64,000 bases of DNA from CAYRFF01 sp964436125 (GTDB lineage: Bacteria > Bacteroidota > Bacteroidia > Chitinophagales > Saprospiraceae). The stretch is taken from positions 12,297 through 76,296 of the forward strand of contig CAYTBT010000015.1 in the NCBI GenBank assembly GCA_964436125.1. The letters run 5' to 3'. Under the pieces are notes generated by a model. That model did no database searches, had not been told where the DNA came from, and saw only the letters and a program-made list of their open reading frames with translations. Every line of letters begins with the position of its first letter. Position 1 is the first letter of the stretch. The position numbers and the translations under genes were made by a program. Shown here one piece after another: positions 26,123 to 34,410 of the stretch.

Positions 26123-28521
26123 ACTTTCTGATTATTTTTTCTATATGCGAGATAGAATAAGCCGATCACACCTATAAACAACAATACTGAACTTATATAA
26201 GAAATTGTGAGTCCTGAGTAATATGTCTCCGGATGAAAGCGCATTACAATCTTGTGTTTTCCCGCCGGCACTTCAATCCCTCTCAATGCATAATCAACAC
26301 GGAATAGCGGGACTTCCTTCCCATCGACGTAAGCTTTCCATCCTTTATCCGGTCCGTACCATATTTCAGAGAAGACGACTAGTGAATTACCGGGATTGTC
26401 CGATGAATAGCTTAATTCTTCCGGTGTGTACTTAGTTAATTTAATTGTACCACTTGTAGAATAATCCTGAAACTTTAAATCATCCGCAAATTCCTTATGA
26501 ATTACCGCAGTTGTCCCTAAATCTGTGTTGTCTAAGCTCTGTATTTCTTCCTCATCGGATTGAACAAGCTTAACATTTTTTACATACCATGCATTGCCGT
26601 ATGCATCCGGATTGGGAATAAGTTGTTGTTCACGCGTGATGATATACTTTGTGTTTAACATATTGAGCACCTGCTTATTCCCTTTGGAAATATCGTGTTC
26701 AATAAGATCTTGATAGCGTTGCAACTTAGCCGCATGATATCCACCTATTGTCTTGTAAAAATGTGACGAAGTAGAGCTGTTAAACGTATTAATGGATAAA
26801 TCATAAACGCGAAAATACGGGTCGGTGTCTTTCATGATTTTTTTATCCACCGGACGTGGCTGTATCTGATGAAGGACTGTACGAGCTCGATGAAAACTAT
26901 CGGCATTAATATAGCGCTTTCCTATCCCCCAGATATCAAATAATACAAGTACCGCGATAATAGCCAAAAGAACCCTGCTCTTGATTTTATCCCTTAAATT
27001 AAGCCATAATGCACCAGAAGCAAGTAAAATGAGAATAATACTTCTCCATGCATCTTTGCTTAGTAATGCAGCACGCGCATCAAGCAGTGGATCAATATTC
27101 AATCCTTGTCCAGTAAATCTTGCATCACCGGCTGCTTCAAATCCATAAGTGGATGCAATAATCCAAGCTAATACACATAAGCCCACACTTATCCCTGCTC
27201 CGATGTAAAGCTTCTTCTGCAATACCTTTTTTGAAGCTTTGGATTGCAGAAAATCCTTTAATCCTACTGCGCCACCCATTGCCATCAACAGGGATGTAAT
27301 GGGCATGATGGAATTGGGGGTACGGAATTTATCAAATAAAGGCACATAATCAAACATAAACCTATTCAGCCACTCAGCATGTTTTCCCATTGACAAGAGA
27401 ATGGTAAACACTGTAGCAATCAGAATCCAATGGTAAAATTTCCCACCTTTGATAAAATATCCTAGGATAAAGAAAAGGACAAATAAAATGCCGAGGTATG
27501 CCGGACCAGAAGTAAATGGGAGTCCACCGTGATACAAGGGAGCATTTCCATCATTATTCCGCAGGATCTGCGACCATATCCTATCCTGCTTTAAGTCATC
27601 ACTCCAGTCGGCAGGTTCCATAGAACCACCACCGGCGGCTCCGGGAATAAATATAGTCATAACATCTTGTAAATTCTGAGACCAAGCCATTGCATAATCC
27701 CAGTCAAGTCCACTGTCAGCTTCCTGATCGCCTCCCGGTTTTCCTCCCTCATCGAGAATAGGCGTACCGCGTATGGAACTATCGAGATACTCTGCGGTAG
27801 TCATAAGGAGATTGGCAGAGCATCCTACGGCTATCGCAAGTCCTACAAGGAGACCTAGGCTAGCTTTCCCGAAGCCTAAGAATTCTTTTTCTTTTATAGC
27901 ATCTATCGCCTGGATAATCACATAAAACACCAGAGGAAAGCTCATGTAGTAGAGCATCTGTGGGTGATTGGCAAAGAGGCCGACACTAGCACCGATCATA
28001 AATAAGGCTATCCCAATCAGAAATTTCTTACGATATGCAAGGATTACACCTGCCGTTAAAAGTGGCAGAAAGCTTAATACGCGCATCTTGGATGTGTGGC
28101 CGGCTCCATATAAGGTAATAATTGCGGCCGTGTATGTAAAACCGATCGCTCCCATCACGGCAATCCAAGAACTACAGCCTAGACATATAAGCAAGATATA
28201 CATACAGATAGAACATGCGAGAAAGTATCCTATGGGGCGATTAATGAATAGTTGGAAGGTTTTTTCTATATACTTGGAAATATTTCCCGGTTGATTATTG
28301 GCTATCTGGTATGTAGGCATTCCACCGAACATAGCATTGGTCCACAGTGGTGTATGGCCTGTTTTCTGCCTCCAATTGGTTATTTCCGTGGCCATTCCAC
28401 GATAATTGGTCAAGTCAGATTGATTTAATTTCTTACCTTGAATCTGCGGATAAAAATAAACACAAGAGAGCACAAGCAAGACCAGTATGCTTATAATATG
28501 TGGAAGAAGTTTTTTCATCAT
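26119..28521 (-). CDS. YfhO-family multi-spanning membrane protein
   Basis: An 800-residue protein with about a dozen hydrophobic segments: one near the N-terminus (IISILVLLVLSCVYF), a block between about 100 and 500, and a last one at the C-terminus (LTISYISSVLLFIGVIGLFYLAY). A soluble region precedes the final segment, with GWKAYVDGKEVPLFRVDYALRGIEVP, characteristic of YfhO/GT-C-like proteins. YfhO members are thought to be undecaprenyl-phosphate-sugar-dependent glycosyltransferases or flippases acting in envelope glycosylation. It is coupled to the glycosyltransferase gene and lies 47 nt downstream of the isoaspartyl peptidase. Confidence 0.85.
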   Translation of the reverse strand: MMKKLLPHIISILVLLVLSCVYFYPQIQGKKLNQSDLTNYRGMATEITNWRQKTGHTPLWTNAMFGGMPTYQIANNQPGNISKYIEKTFQLFINRPIGYFLACSICMYILLICLGCSSWIAVMGAIGFTYTAAIITLYGAGHTSKMRVLSFLPLLTAGVILAYRKKFLIGIALFMIGASVGLFANHPQMLYYMSFPLVFYVIIQAIDAIKEKEFLGFGKASLGLLVGLAIAVGCSANLLMTTAEYLDSSIRGTPILDEGGKPGGDQEADSGLDWDYAMAWSQNLQDVMTIFIPGAAGGGSMEPADWSDDLKQDRIWSQILRNNDGNAPLYHGGLPFTSGPAYLGILFVLFFILGYFIKGGKFYHWILIATVFTILLSMGKHAEWLNRFMFDYVPLFDKFRTPNSIMPITSLLMAMGGAVGLKDFLQSKASKKVLQKKLYIGAGISVGLCVLAWIIASTYGFEAAGDARFTGQGLNIDPLLDARAALLSKDAWRSIILILLASGALWLNLRDKIKSRVLLAIIAVLVLFDIWGIGKRYINADSFHRARTVLHQIQPRPVDKKIMKDTDPYFRVYDLSINTFNSSTSSHFYKTIGGYHAAKLQRYQDLIEHDISKGNKQVLNMLNTKYIITREQQLIPNPDAYGNAWYVKNVKLVQSDEEEIQSLDNTDLGTTAVIHKEFADDLKFQDYSTSGTIKLTKYTPEELSYSSDNPGNSLVVFSEIWYGPDKGWKAYVDGKEVPLFRVDYALRGIEVPAGKHKIVMRFHPETYYSGLTISYISSVLLFIGVIGLFYLAYRKNNQKV

Positions 28522-28568
28522 GATACAATGAAGTCGTTGATAAATAATAATTTCTATTGCAAATGTAG

Positions 28569-29558
28569 TTATTTCTGAATGATTTCATTCTCATAGAGCT
28601 TAATCCTTATCCCATTTTTAGTAAGCTCACCCGTAAGCATGCCGTGCGTGTTAAAAACCTTGGCAATATTTCCCTTCCTATCCACAGCAATGAAACCGCC
28701 ATTAATCTTCTTTTCGTTCATAAAAACTCGGAGATGCGCAGCAGCTTCTCCCAGACTTATATTCTTGTATTTCATCCTGGCATGTAGATCATAGGCTACC
28801 GCATAGCGGATAAAATATTCTCCGTGTCCCGTGCAAGAAATCGCACAAGTTTCATTATCAGCATAAGTTCCCGCACCGATTATCGGAGAATCCCCTATTC
28901 TTCCATATCGTTTCATCGACATGCCCCCGGTTGATGTTCCAGCGGCTAGGTTCCCATAGCTATCTAGCACGACGCAACCTACCGTACCGTGTTTTTCAAG
29001 GTTTTTCCGCTTTTCCCAGTTCTGCTTGCGTTGATAAGTGTCAAAATAGCTATTCTTAACTTGCTTCAATCCATGCCTTTCGGCAAATTCATCGGCTCCT
29101 GCCCCACTTAATAAGACATGTACAGAAGAATCCATCACAAGTCTCGCCGCCTTAATAGGATTCTTAGTATGCTTTATTCCTGCTACTGCACCGGCTCTAC
29201 AGGTTTTGCCCTCCATAATAGAGGCATCAAGTGTATGTATGCCATCAGCCGTAAATACTGCACCTTTCCCTGCATTAAACAATGGATCATTTTCCATCAT
29301 AACAATGCATGCTTGCACTACATCTACGCTTCTCGCTCCATCTCGTAGCATAGAATCAGCCTTGAGCAATATTTCCGTGAATGTTTTCTCGTATTCAGCT
29401 CGCTTCTCTGCAGTCACATAATCCTCGCTATATGATCCTGCTCCGCCATGGATTAACACTACGTAATCGCCGGAAGAGCTTTGACTACTTCCTAGCTGGT
29501 TCAATTTGCAACTCCCTAGTAAAAAAAGAAAAGATAAATAACATATAAAGTATCTCAT
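28569..29558 (-). CDS. Isoaspartyl peptidase / type 2 asparaginase (N-terminal nucleophile) lipoprotein
   Basis: Cleaves isoaspartyl dipeptides or asparagine; it is made as a precursor that self-cleaves before a catalytic threonine. The 329 residues start with a signal and lipobox-like LLGSC (Cys17). Family features NAGKGA (95-100), DASIM (111-115) and the autocleavage site HGTVGCVV (Thr192) are present. Export as a lipoprotein suggests periplasmic use of peptide debris. The ATG overlaps the stop of the acyltransferase by four nt. Confidence 0.9.
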   Translation of the reverse strand: MRYFICYLSFLFLLGSCKLNQLGSSQSSSGDYVVLIHGGAGSYSEDYVTAEKRAEYEKTFTEILLKADSMLRDGARSVDVVQACIVMMENDPLFNAGKGAVFTADGIHTLDASIMEGKTCRAGAVAGIKHTKNPIKAARLVMDSSVHVLLSGAGADEFAERHGLKQVKNSYFDTYQRKQNWEKRKNLEKHGTVGCVVLDSYGNLAAGTSTGGMSMKRYGRIGDSPIIGAGTYADNETCAISCTGHGEYFIRYAVAYDLHARMKYKNISLGEAAAHLRVFMNEKKINGGFIAVDRKGNIAKVFNTHGMLTGELTKNGIRIKLYENEIIQK

Positions 29559-30802
29559 AAATCAAAGTATTTCAACACATTGTTTCTCTGCTGTTTATAC
29601 ATTTCCAATTCCTGAGACGATAGCTTGGATAGTCGAGCAGAGTCCCGCCATTTATAGTAGAGATCACCACATTTGCGTAAGCTATATAAACCAATGGGTA
29701 AAGTAAGGATAAAAGTCCATATCAGCATATTACCTATATTAAAAGCAAGCACAATCAGTAAAATAAGCACTAGAATCACCGACCCTAACATGAGAATCCC
29801 AAGATATACCGGAATCTGAAATTCATGGTTAAATTTCACAGAGCGCAGTACTTTCCGTGCTAGCAGCCAAGGCAAGCCGAGTAAGAGCATCGCAGGAATA
29901 GATAAAATTGCCCAGAAAATAATAGCCAGCGTATTCCCAATGCCAAATTTTAAGACCGGAACGCCGAGATGGCTCTGTGTTTTTTCATTGAGAAAATGTA
30001 TTTTATCTGCCAGAGGCTTAAGTTTCTCTTTCTCTGCATCCTCTGCTTCACTTATGGCTGCAACTCTCCGGAGAAGCTTAAATATCTCCAGTTTACTGCA
30101 TTTTAAGCGATTGTAACGCCATTCTTCCGTAACAGTCTGCACTAAGACATTAACCCATTTTTCATCTTTAATCCGATCTATATGGATAGAACCGGCTTTC
30201 ATACGTGCATAGGTTTCTGCTGTAATTTCATTCATTGCATTGTCTCCTTCTTCCAACATTTCAGTCGGGTCAAATGCTTGCGAAATATGGAGAAACACAT
30301 AAGACCGCCAGCGATGAAGCTCCTCATAATTGGTCACTACTGCACTGATAAGTGGGACGATATTGTATTTCTTTGCTGTCCCTAATATAAGCCGTGAAGC
30401 ACCGTTTTTCAGACGACGAATACGTTTAACTTCCTTGGTTGTTGCTTCCGGGAATATCGTAACACGTCCACCACTCTCCAGTACTTTAAAAGCTTTTTCA
30501 AATGATGCAGCATTCTGCCGAAGATTCCGTATTCCATCCCTCTGACGAAAAATGGGAATTTGATTGGTGCCATCAAAGAACCATTTAAATGCAGGCTTAA
30601 ATAAATCGCCTCGTGTCATAAAATGGACTTCTACAGGAAAATAGCTCCCGATAAGACAAGGCTCGACAAATGCACTCGGATGATTGGCTGCAATGACAAG
30701 TGCTTTATCCTTGGACAATCGATCCATACCAAAGATAATCACATCTTTAAAGTATATCTTAACCGCAATTCTCACCAGGTATTTCAGGAAATAATATAGC
30801 AT
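29555..30802 (-). CDS. PlsC-like acyltransferase, membrane-bound
   Basis: A 415-residue protein in the 1-acyl-glycerol-3-phosphate acyltransferase superfamily. The first motif is NHPSAFVEP (His with a downstream acidic residue) and the second IFPEATTK. Two or more hydrophobic segments fill the C-terminal third (WAILSIPAMLLLGLPWLL and VILVLILLIVLAFNIGN). The start is the ATG at 30802 because an exact -7 box lies 34 nt upstream; the longer frame to 30889 would overlap miaA and sits upstream of that box. Acceptor unknown: phospholipid or another lipid. It heads a likely operon with the asparaginase. An exact copy of the 14-bp motif lies in the gene. Confidence 0.88.
   Translation of the reverse strand: MLYYFLKYLVRIAVKIYFKDVIIFGMDRLSKDKALVIAANHPSAFVEPCLIGSYFPVEVHFMTRGDLFKPAFKWFFDGTNQIPIFRQRDGIRNLRQNAASFEKAFKVLESGGRVTIFPEATTKEVKRIRRLKNGASRLILGTAKKYNIVPLISAVVTNYEELHRWRSYVFLHISQAFDPTEMLEEGDNAMNEITAETYARMKAGSIHIDRIKDEKWVNVLVQTVTEEWRYNRLKCSKLEIFKLLRRVAAISEAEDAEKEKLKPLADKIHFLNEKTQSHLGVPVLKFGIGNTLAIIFWAILSIPAMLLLGLPWLLARKVLRSVKFNHEFQIPVYLGILMLGSVILVLILLIVLAFNIGNMLIWTFILTLPIGLYSLRKCGDLYYKWRDSARLSKLSSQELEMYKQQRNNVLKYFDL
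29670..29683 (-). repeat. Recurrent 14-bp motif, exact copy inside the acyltransferase
   Basis: Minus-strand AGCTTACGCAAATG within the coding region, read as Ser-Leu-Arg-Lys-Cys; the frame differs from that used in sufS. Confidence 0.7.
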
Positions 30803-30828
30803 CGGCACCAGAATATTGAATAGTTTTA

Positions 30829-30844
30829 CATCTTTGCAAATGTA
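30829..30844. promoter_or_regulatory. Overlapping divergent -7 boxes of miaA and the acyltransferase
   Basis: Minus-strand TACATTTG (30837-30844) is an exact -7 box for the acyltransferase; plus-strand CATCTTTG (30829-30836) is a near match for miaA. They share the self-complementary TTTGCAAA at 30833-30840, so the two polymerases would compete for the same DNA. Confidence 0.45.
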
Positions 30845-30871
30845 CAATTTATCAAAGATTGTAAGTATATC

Positions 30872-31798
30872 GTGAAAGAAAATGCGCAATTTATCGTAAT
30901 CAGCGGTCCCACAGCGGTGGGAAAAAGTGCTCTAGCATTGCAGCTTGCCATGGAATTTGATTTGCCTATAATATCTGCGGATAGCCGGCAAGTATTTCGA
31001 GAAATGTCGATAGGCACTGCAAAGCCTTCTATTGAAGATAGGCTAGGTGTACCACATTTCTGGATGGATGAAAAATCTATCACCGAACATGTCAGTGCAG
31101 GGACATTTGTGCGTAATGTTGAGCGGTATCTCGATGAACATAATATATCTACAGCTATTCTCTGCGGCGGGACGCAATTTTATATTGAAAGTTTACTATA
31201 TGGGCTAGACAAAATGCCTTCCATTCCGGATACAATCAGAACTGAAGTTCAGAGGCTATACACTTTAAAGGGAATCCGGTACCTACAAGATTATGTCAGG
31301 AAAAATGATGAATTGTATTATGAAAAAGTTGACAAAGACAACCCAAGGAGGTTATTGAGAGCGGTTGAGCTTATGGAAACAAGTGGGAAGCCCTATAGCT
31401 CCTTCATAAATTCTGAAAAAAGGCGCCTCCCTCGCTATCGCAAAATTGCATTTTTCTTATCCAGGCCACGCGAAATTTTATATGAGAGGATTAATAAGCG
31501 AGTGGAAACTATGTTTTCTGTTGGTCTTGTAGAAGAAGCTCATAAACTCTATCGCACACAGAAGGACAATAAAAATCTTCATACGGTGGGATATCAGGAG
31601 CTATTCCAGTATTTTTCCGGGAATATAGGTCGCGATGAGGCAATCCGCTTAATAAAACGCAATACACGCAGGTATGCCAAGCGACAACTCACCTGGTATA
31701 GGAAAAATCGCTTCCGTTATATCAAAAGAAATGTAGACCGGCAAGAGTCTATCAGACAAGCCGTAGCTTTATTCCTCCTCGGAAAGCACATCCAGTAA
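30872..31798 (+). CDS. miaA: tRNA dimethylallyltransferase
   Basis: Transfers a dimethylallyl group to A37 of tRNAs reading UNN codons. At 308 residues the P-loop GPTAVGKS is at 12-19 and the substrate loop SADSRQVFREMSIGTAKPS follows, with the usual tRNA-binding C-terminus. The start is a GTG at 30872; no ATG in frame precedes the P-loop more closely without cutting the domain. The 3' end overlaps the ArsC-like gene by 30 bp on the opposite strand. It is divergent from the acyltransferase. Confidence 0.95.
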   Translation: MKENAQFIVISGPTAVGKSALALQLAMEFDLPIISADSRQVFREMSIGTAKPSIEDRLGVPHFWMDEKSITEHVSAGTFVRNVERYLDEHNISTAILCGGTQFYIESLLYGLDKMPSIPDTIRTEVQRLYTLKGIRYLQDYVRKNDELYYEKVDKDNPRRLLRAVELMETSGKPYSSFINSEKRRLPRYRKIAFFLSRPREILYERINKRVETMFSVGLVEEAHKLYRTQKDNKNLHTVGYQELFQYFSGNIGRDEAIRLIKRNTRRYAKRQLTWYRKNRFRYIKRNVDRQESIRQAVALFLLGKHIQ

Positions 31799-32137
31799 AT
31801 CGTTGACATTCTCCGGCGGCCTGCCGATAACCGCGTGCTTGCCATTGGTTACTATGGGGCGTTCCATAAGTTTAGGATAGTTATGCAATATTCTTACCCA
31901 TTCTTCTCTCGTAAAGTCTTTATTCTTAAAGTTTACTTTATAAATCTTTTCATTTTTTCTGATCAGATCTTGAGGTTCCATATCAAGCAGGGAAAGAATC
32001 TGTTCAAGTTTTTCTACAGAAGGCGGATTTTTCAGATATTTTACTACTTCCGGCTCTATACCGCGCTTTTCAATAAGAGATAGAGTCTGTCTGCTCTTGG
32101 AGCATCTCGGATTATGATAGATGACTAGTTCACCCAT
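31769..32137 (-). CDS. ArsC-family protein (glutaredoxin-dependent arsenate reductase-like)
   Basis: A 122-residue thioredoxin-fold protein with the active-site cysteine C12 in YHNPRCSKSRQTL, a close match to ArsC. The Arg residues of the arsenate site and the VVKYLKNPPS segment are consistent with the family. Relatives include arsenate reductases and regulators (Spx, YffB), and the second cysteine used by Spx is absent. No other ars gene is present, so a housekeeping thiol role remains possible. The 3' end overlaps miaA by 30 bp. Confidence 0.8.
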   Translation of the reverse strand: MGELVIYHNPRCSKSRQTLSLIEKRGIEPEVVKYLKNPPSVEKLEQILSLLDMEPQDLIRKNEKIYKVNFKNKDFTREEWVRILHNYPKLMERPIVTNGKHAVIGRPPENVNDLLDVLSEEE

Positions 32138-32197
32138 GTCATTAATAATTATTATACGTTTAAATAAGACTTAATGTATTGGATGCACAAGATACGA

Positions 32198-32211
32198 AAT
32201 CTTACGCAACA
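32198..32211 (+). repeat. Recurrent motif, degenerate copy
   Basis: AATCTTACGCAACA keeps only the TCTTACGCAA core, 60 nt upstream of the ArsC-like gene; weak evidence on its own. Confidence 0.3.
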
Positions 32212-32325
32212 AGAATTTAAATGAATGTTAAAGCCTCTTTAAATCAGCTCAACATGCATGTATAACTGCATTCCTCTGATTATGTTTAAGCATGCCTTAT
32301 AGCATCGGGTCTTTAGGTCTATAAT

Positions 32326-34236
32326 TCAATGGAGAGAGTCAACTTTTTCCATCCATTCAAGCTCGACATTTTCAATATCGGTCTCAAGTGCCTGGAGCTC
32401 AATCTGCTTGGCTCTGAGCTCATCAGCTGAGAAATTTATCGAATCTTCAAAGTCTTTCAGAAGTAATTCCTTGGCTTTTTCAAGCTTTTTAAGCTTGGAT
32501 TCAAGTCTGTTAATAGCTTTCTGGTCATGATAGCTTATTTTTAATGATTTATCCTTTTTCTTATTGGATTTTCTCTGCTCCTTAGCTTGTGTAGAGGATG
32601 ACTTTTCTTTTATCAAGGCTTGAATGTGCGACGGCGGAGGGGGCAGCTTTCCCTCGGCTTTTGCTTCTCGGTATTGTGTATAATTACCTGGATAATCACG
32701 CACATAACCATTTCCTTCCATCACAAAAAGGTGATCGACAATTTTATCCATAAAATATCTATCGTGAGAAACGACGATAAGGACGCCGGGGAAGTTCAAT
32801 AGAAAATCCTCAAGGACATTTAAAGTCATAATATCCAGGTCATTGGTCGGCTCATCCAGGATAAGGATATTGGGATTTTGCATCAATATTGTAAGGAGGT
32901 ATAAACGTCTTTTTTCTCCTCCGCTGAGCTTGGCCGTATAAACGCGTTGTTTTTTATCGCCAAACATAAAATGCTCGCAGAGTTGGCGAGCTGTCAGTTT
33001 CTTGCCTTTCTGCAATGGAATTACCTCAGCAATATCACGCACTGTTTCAATAACTGTTTTATCCGGATCCAGGTTCTCATTTCCTTGCTTATAGTGCCCT
33101 ATACGCGTTGTCATGCCATGGACAACTTTACCGCCATCTGGTTTTAATTCTTGGGTAATCAGCTTTATGAGGCTGGTTTTCCCGACGCCATTGGGCCCTA
33201 TTATCCCTAGTCTATCGCCTTTTTTAAAGACGTAATTAAAATCCTTGACAATCTGGGTGTTTCCGAGTTTCTTATTGATATAATGTAGCTCTATAATCTT
33301 ACTTCCTAGTCTGCTAGGTTTCCAGAGAATAGCAAGTTCATCCTCGGTGCTGTAGGCATAGATTTCTTTTTTGAGCTCTTGATAACTCTGGATACGCGCT
33401 TTATTTTTGGTTCCCCTAGCCTTGGGCATTCTATTGACCCATTCCCGTTCTTTGGTCATGAGTTTTTTATTCTTCTCGTGCTCGATCTGTGCATTGGTCT
33501 CCCGGATATGTTTTTTCTCCAGGTAGTCGGAATAATTTCCCGCATATTTAAAAAGTTGTCCCTGATCAAGTTCATAAATAACATCGCAGATATTCTCAAG
33601 GAAATATCGATCGTGAGTAATCAAGAGCACGGTTAATTCAGGCTTGGAGAGATAATTCTGAAGCCATTCGATCATTTTCAGGTCAAGGTGATTGGTGGGT
33701 TCATCAAGAATCAGAAAATCGGGTTTTTCAATTAAGATACGAGCGAGTGCGAGGCGTTTTTTCTGTCCACCGGAGAGTTCTGAAGTTTTCATCTCACTTT
33801 CGTGCAAATGGAGTTTAGACAATATTTCCTGAATTTCTGCTTCGAGGTCCCACACATGGAGCTCTTCCATCTCGGCAAGTATTTGCTGAAAAGCAGCATC
33901 ATCATGTCCCATTTCCAATGCTTCTCTATACCTAGCCAGAACACGTACTTCTCGAGTATCAACCTCCATTACCGTATCCCAGATAGTGGCACTGGGCTTG
34001 AAATCAGGATCTTGATCGAGGAAGCTTGCCCGGATGGATGGGTGGAATTCAACTGAAGCATTTACACCTTCCGGCGCTTCAATTCCGGCAAGTATTTTAA
34101 GCAGACTACTCTTTCCCGTCCCATTGCGTGCAATCAATGCAACCTTTTCACCTTTATTGATATGCATGTCAATATGCTCAAAGAGGACATTGTCCCCATA
34201 AGCTTTACTGACATTATCAATCGTGAGGTAATTCAT
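32326..34236 (-). CDS. ABC-F family ATPase (Uup-like)
   Basis: A 636-residue protein with two ABC domains and no membrane segments. The first has Walker A ARNGTGKSS, signature LSGGQKKRL and Walker B LILDEPTNHLDL; the second has GPNGVGKTS, LSGGEKRRLY and LILDEPTNDLD. A long C-terminal coiled coil (KAINRLESKLKKLEKAKEL and beyond) is the Uup-type tail. Members act on ribosomes or branched DNA; the coiled-coil tail favours Uup. It is a single gene with 174 nt before the protease gene. Confidence 0.9.
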   Translation of the reverse strand: MNYLTIDNVSKAYGDNVLFEHIDMHINKGEKVALIARNGTGKSSLLKILAGIEAPEGVNASVEFHPSIRASFLDQDPDFKPSATIWDTVMEVDTREVRVLARYREALEMGHDDAAFQQILAEMEELHVWDLEAEIQEILSKLHLHESEMKTSELSGGQKKRLALARILIEKPDFLILDEPTNHLDLKMIEWLQNYLSKPELTVLLITHDRYFLENICDVIYELDQGQLFKYAGNYSDYLEKKHIRETNAQIEHEKNKKLMTKEREWVNRMPKARGTKNKARIQSYQELKKEIYAYSTEDELAILWKPSRLGSKIIELHYINKKLGNTQIVKDFNYVFKKGDRLGIIGPNGVGKTSLIKLITQELKPDGGKVVHGMTTRIGHYKQGNENLDPDKTVIETVRDIAEVIPLQKGKKLTARQLCEHFMFGDKKQRVYTAKLSGGEKRRLYLLTILMQNPNILILDEPTNDLDIMTLNVLEDFLLNFPGVLIVVSHDRYFMDKIVDHLFVMEGNGYVRDYPGNYTQYREAKAEGKLPPPPSHIQALIKEKSSSTQAKEQRKSNKKKDKSLKISYHDQKAINRLESKLKKLEKAKELLLKDFEDSINFSADELRAKQIELQALETDIENVELEWMEKVDSLH

Positions 34237-34410
34237 CGTTCTTTAATTTACTAGGTGAGCTGCACAATATACAGAAGGCATTGCATAATGAAAAGCATTC
34301 TGTATTCCATACTCCATCCGTAAAGAAACAAAATCAGTCTATGGCTGAAACAGGTACCGCTCTATAACAAAGGCATTTTTATGACTTGTAGAGCTTATCC
34401 CACTTGTACT

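Noticed and set aside
30803..30889. Longer acyltransferase start overlapping miaA
   Set aside because: The exact -7 box for this gene lies inside the extension, and the ATG at 30802 avoids overlap with miaA.
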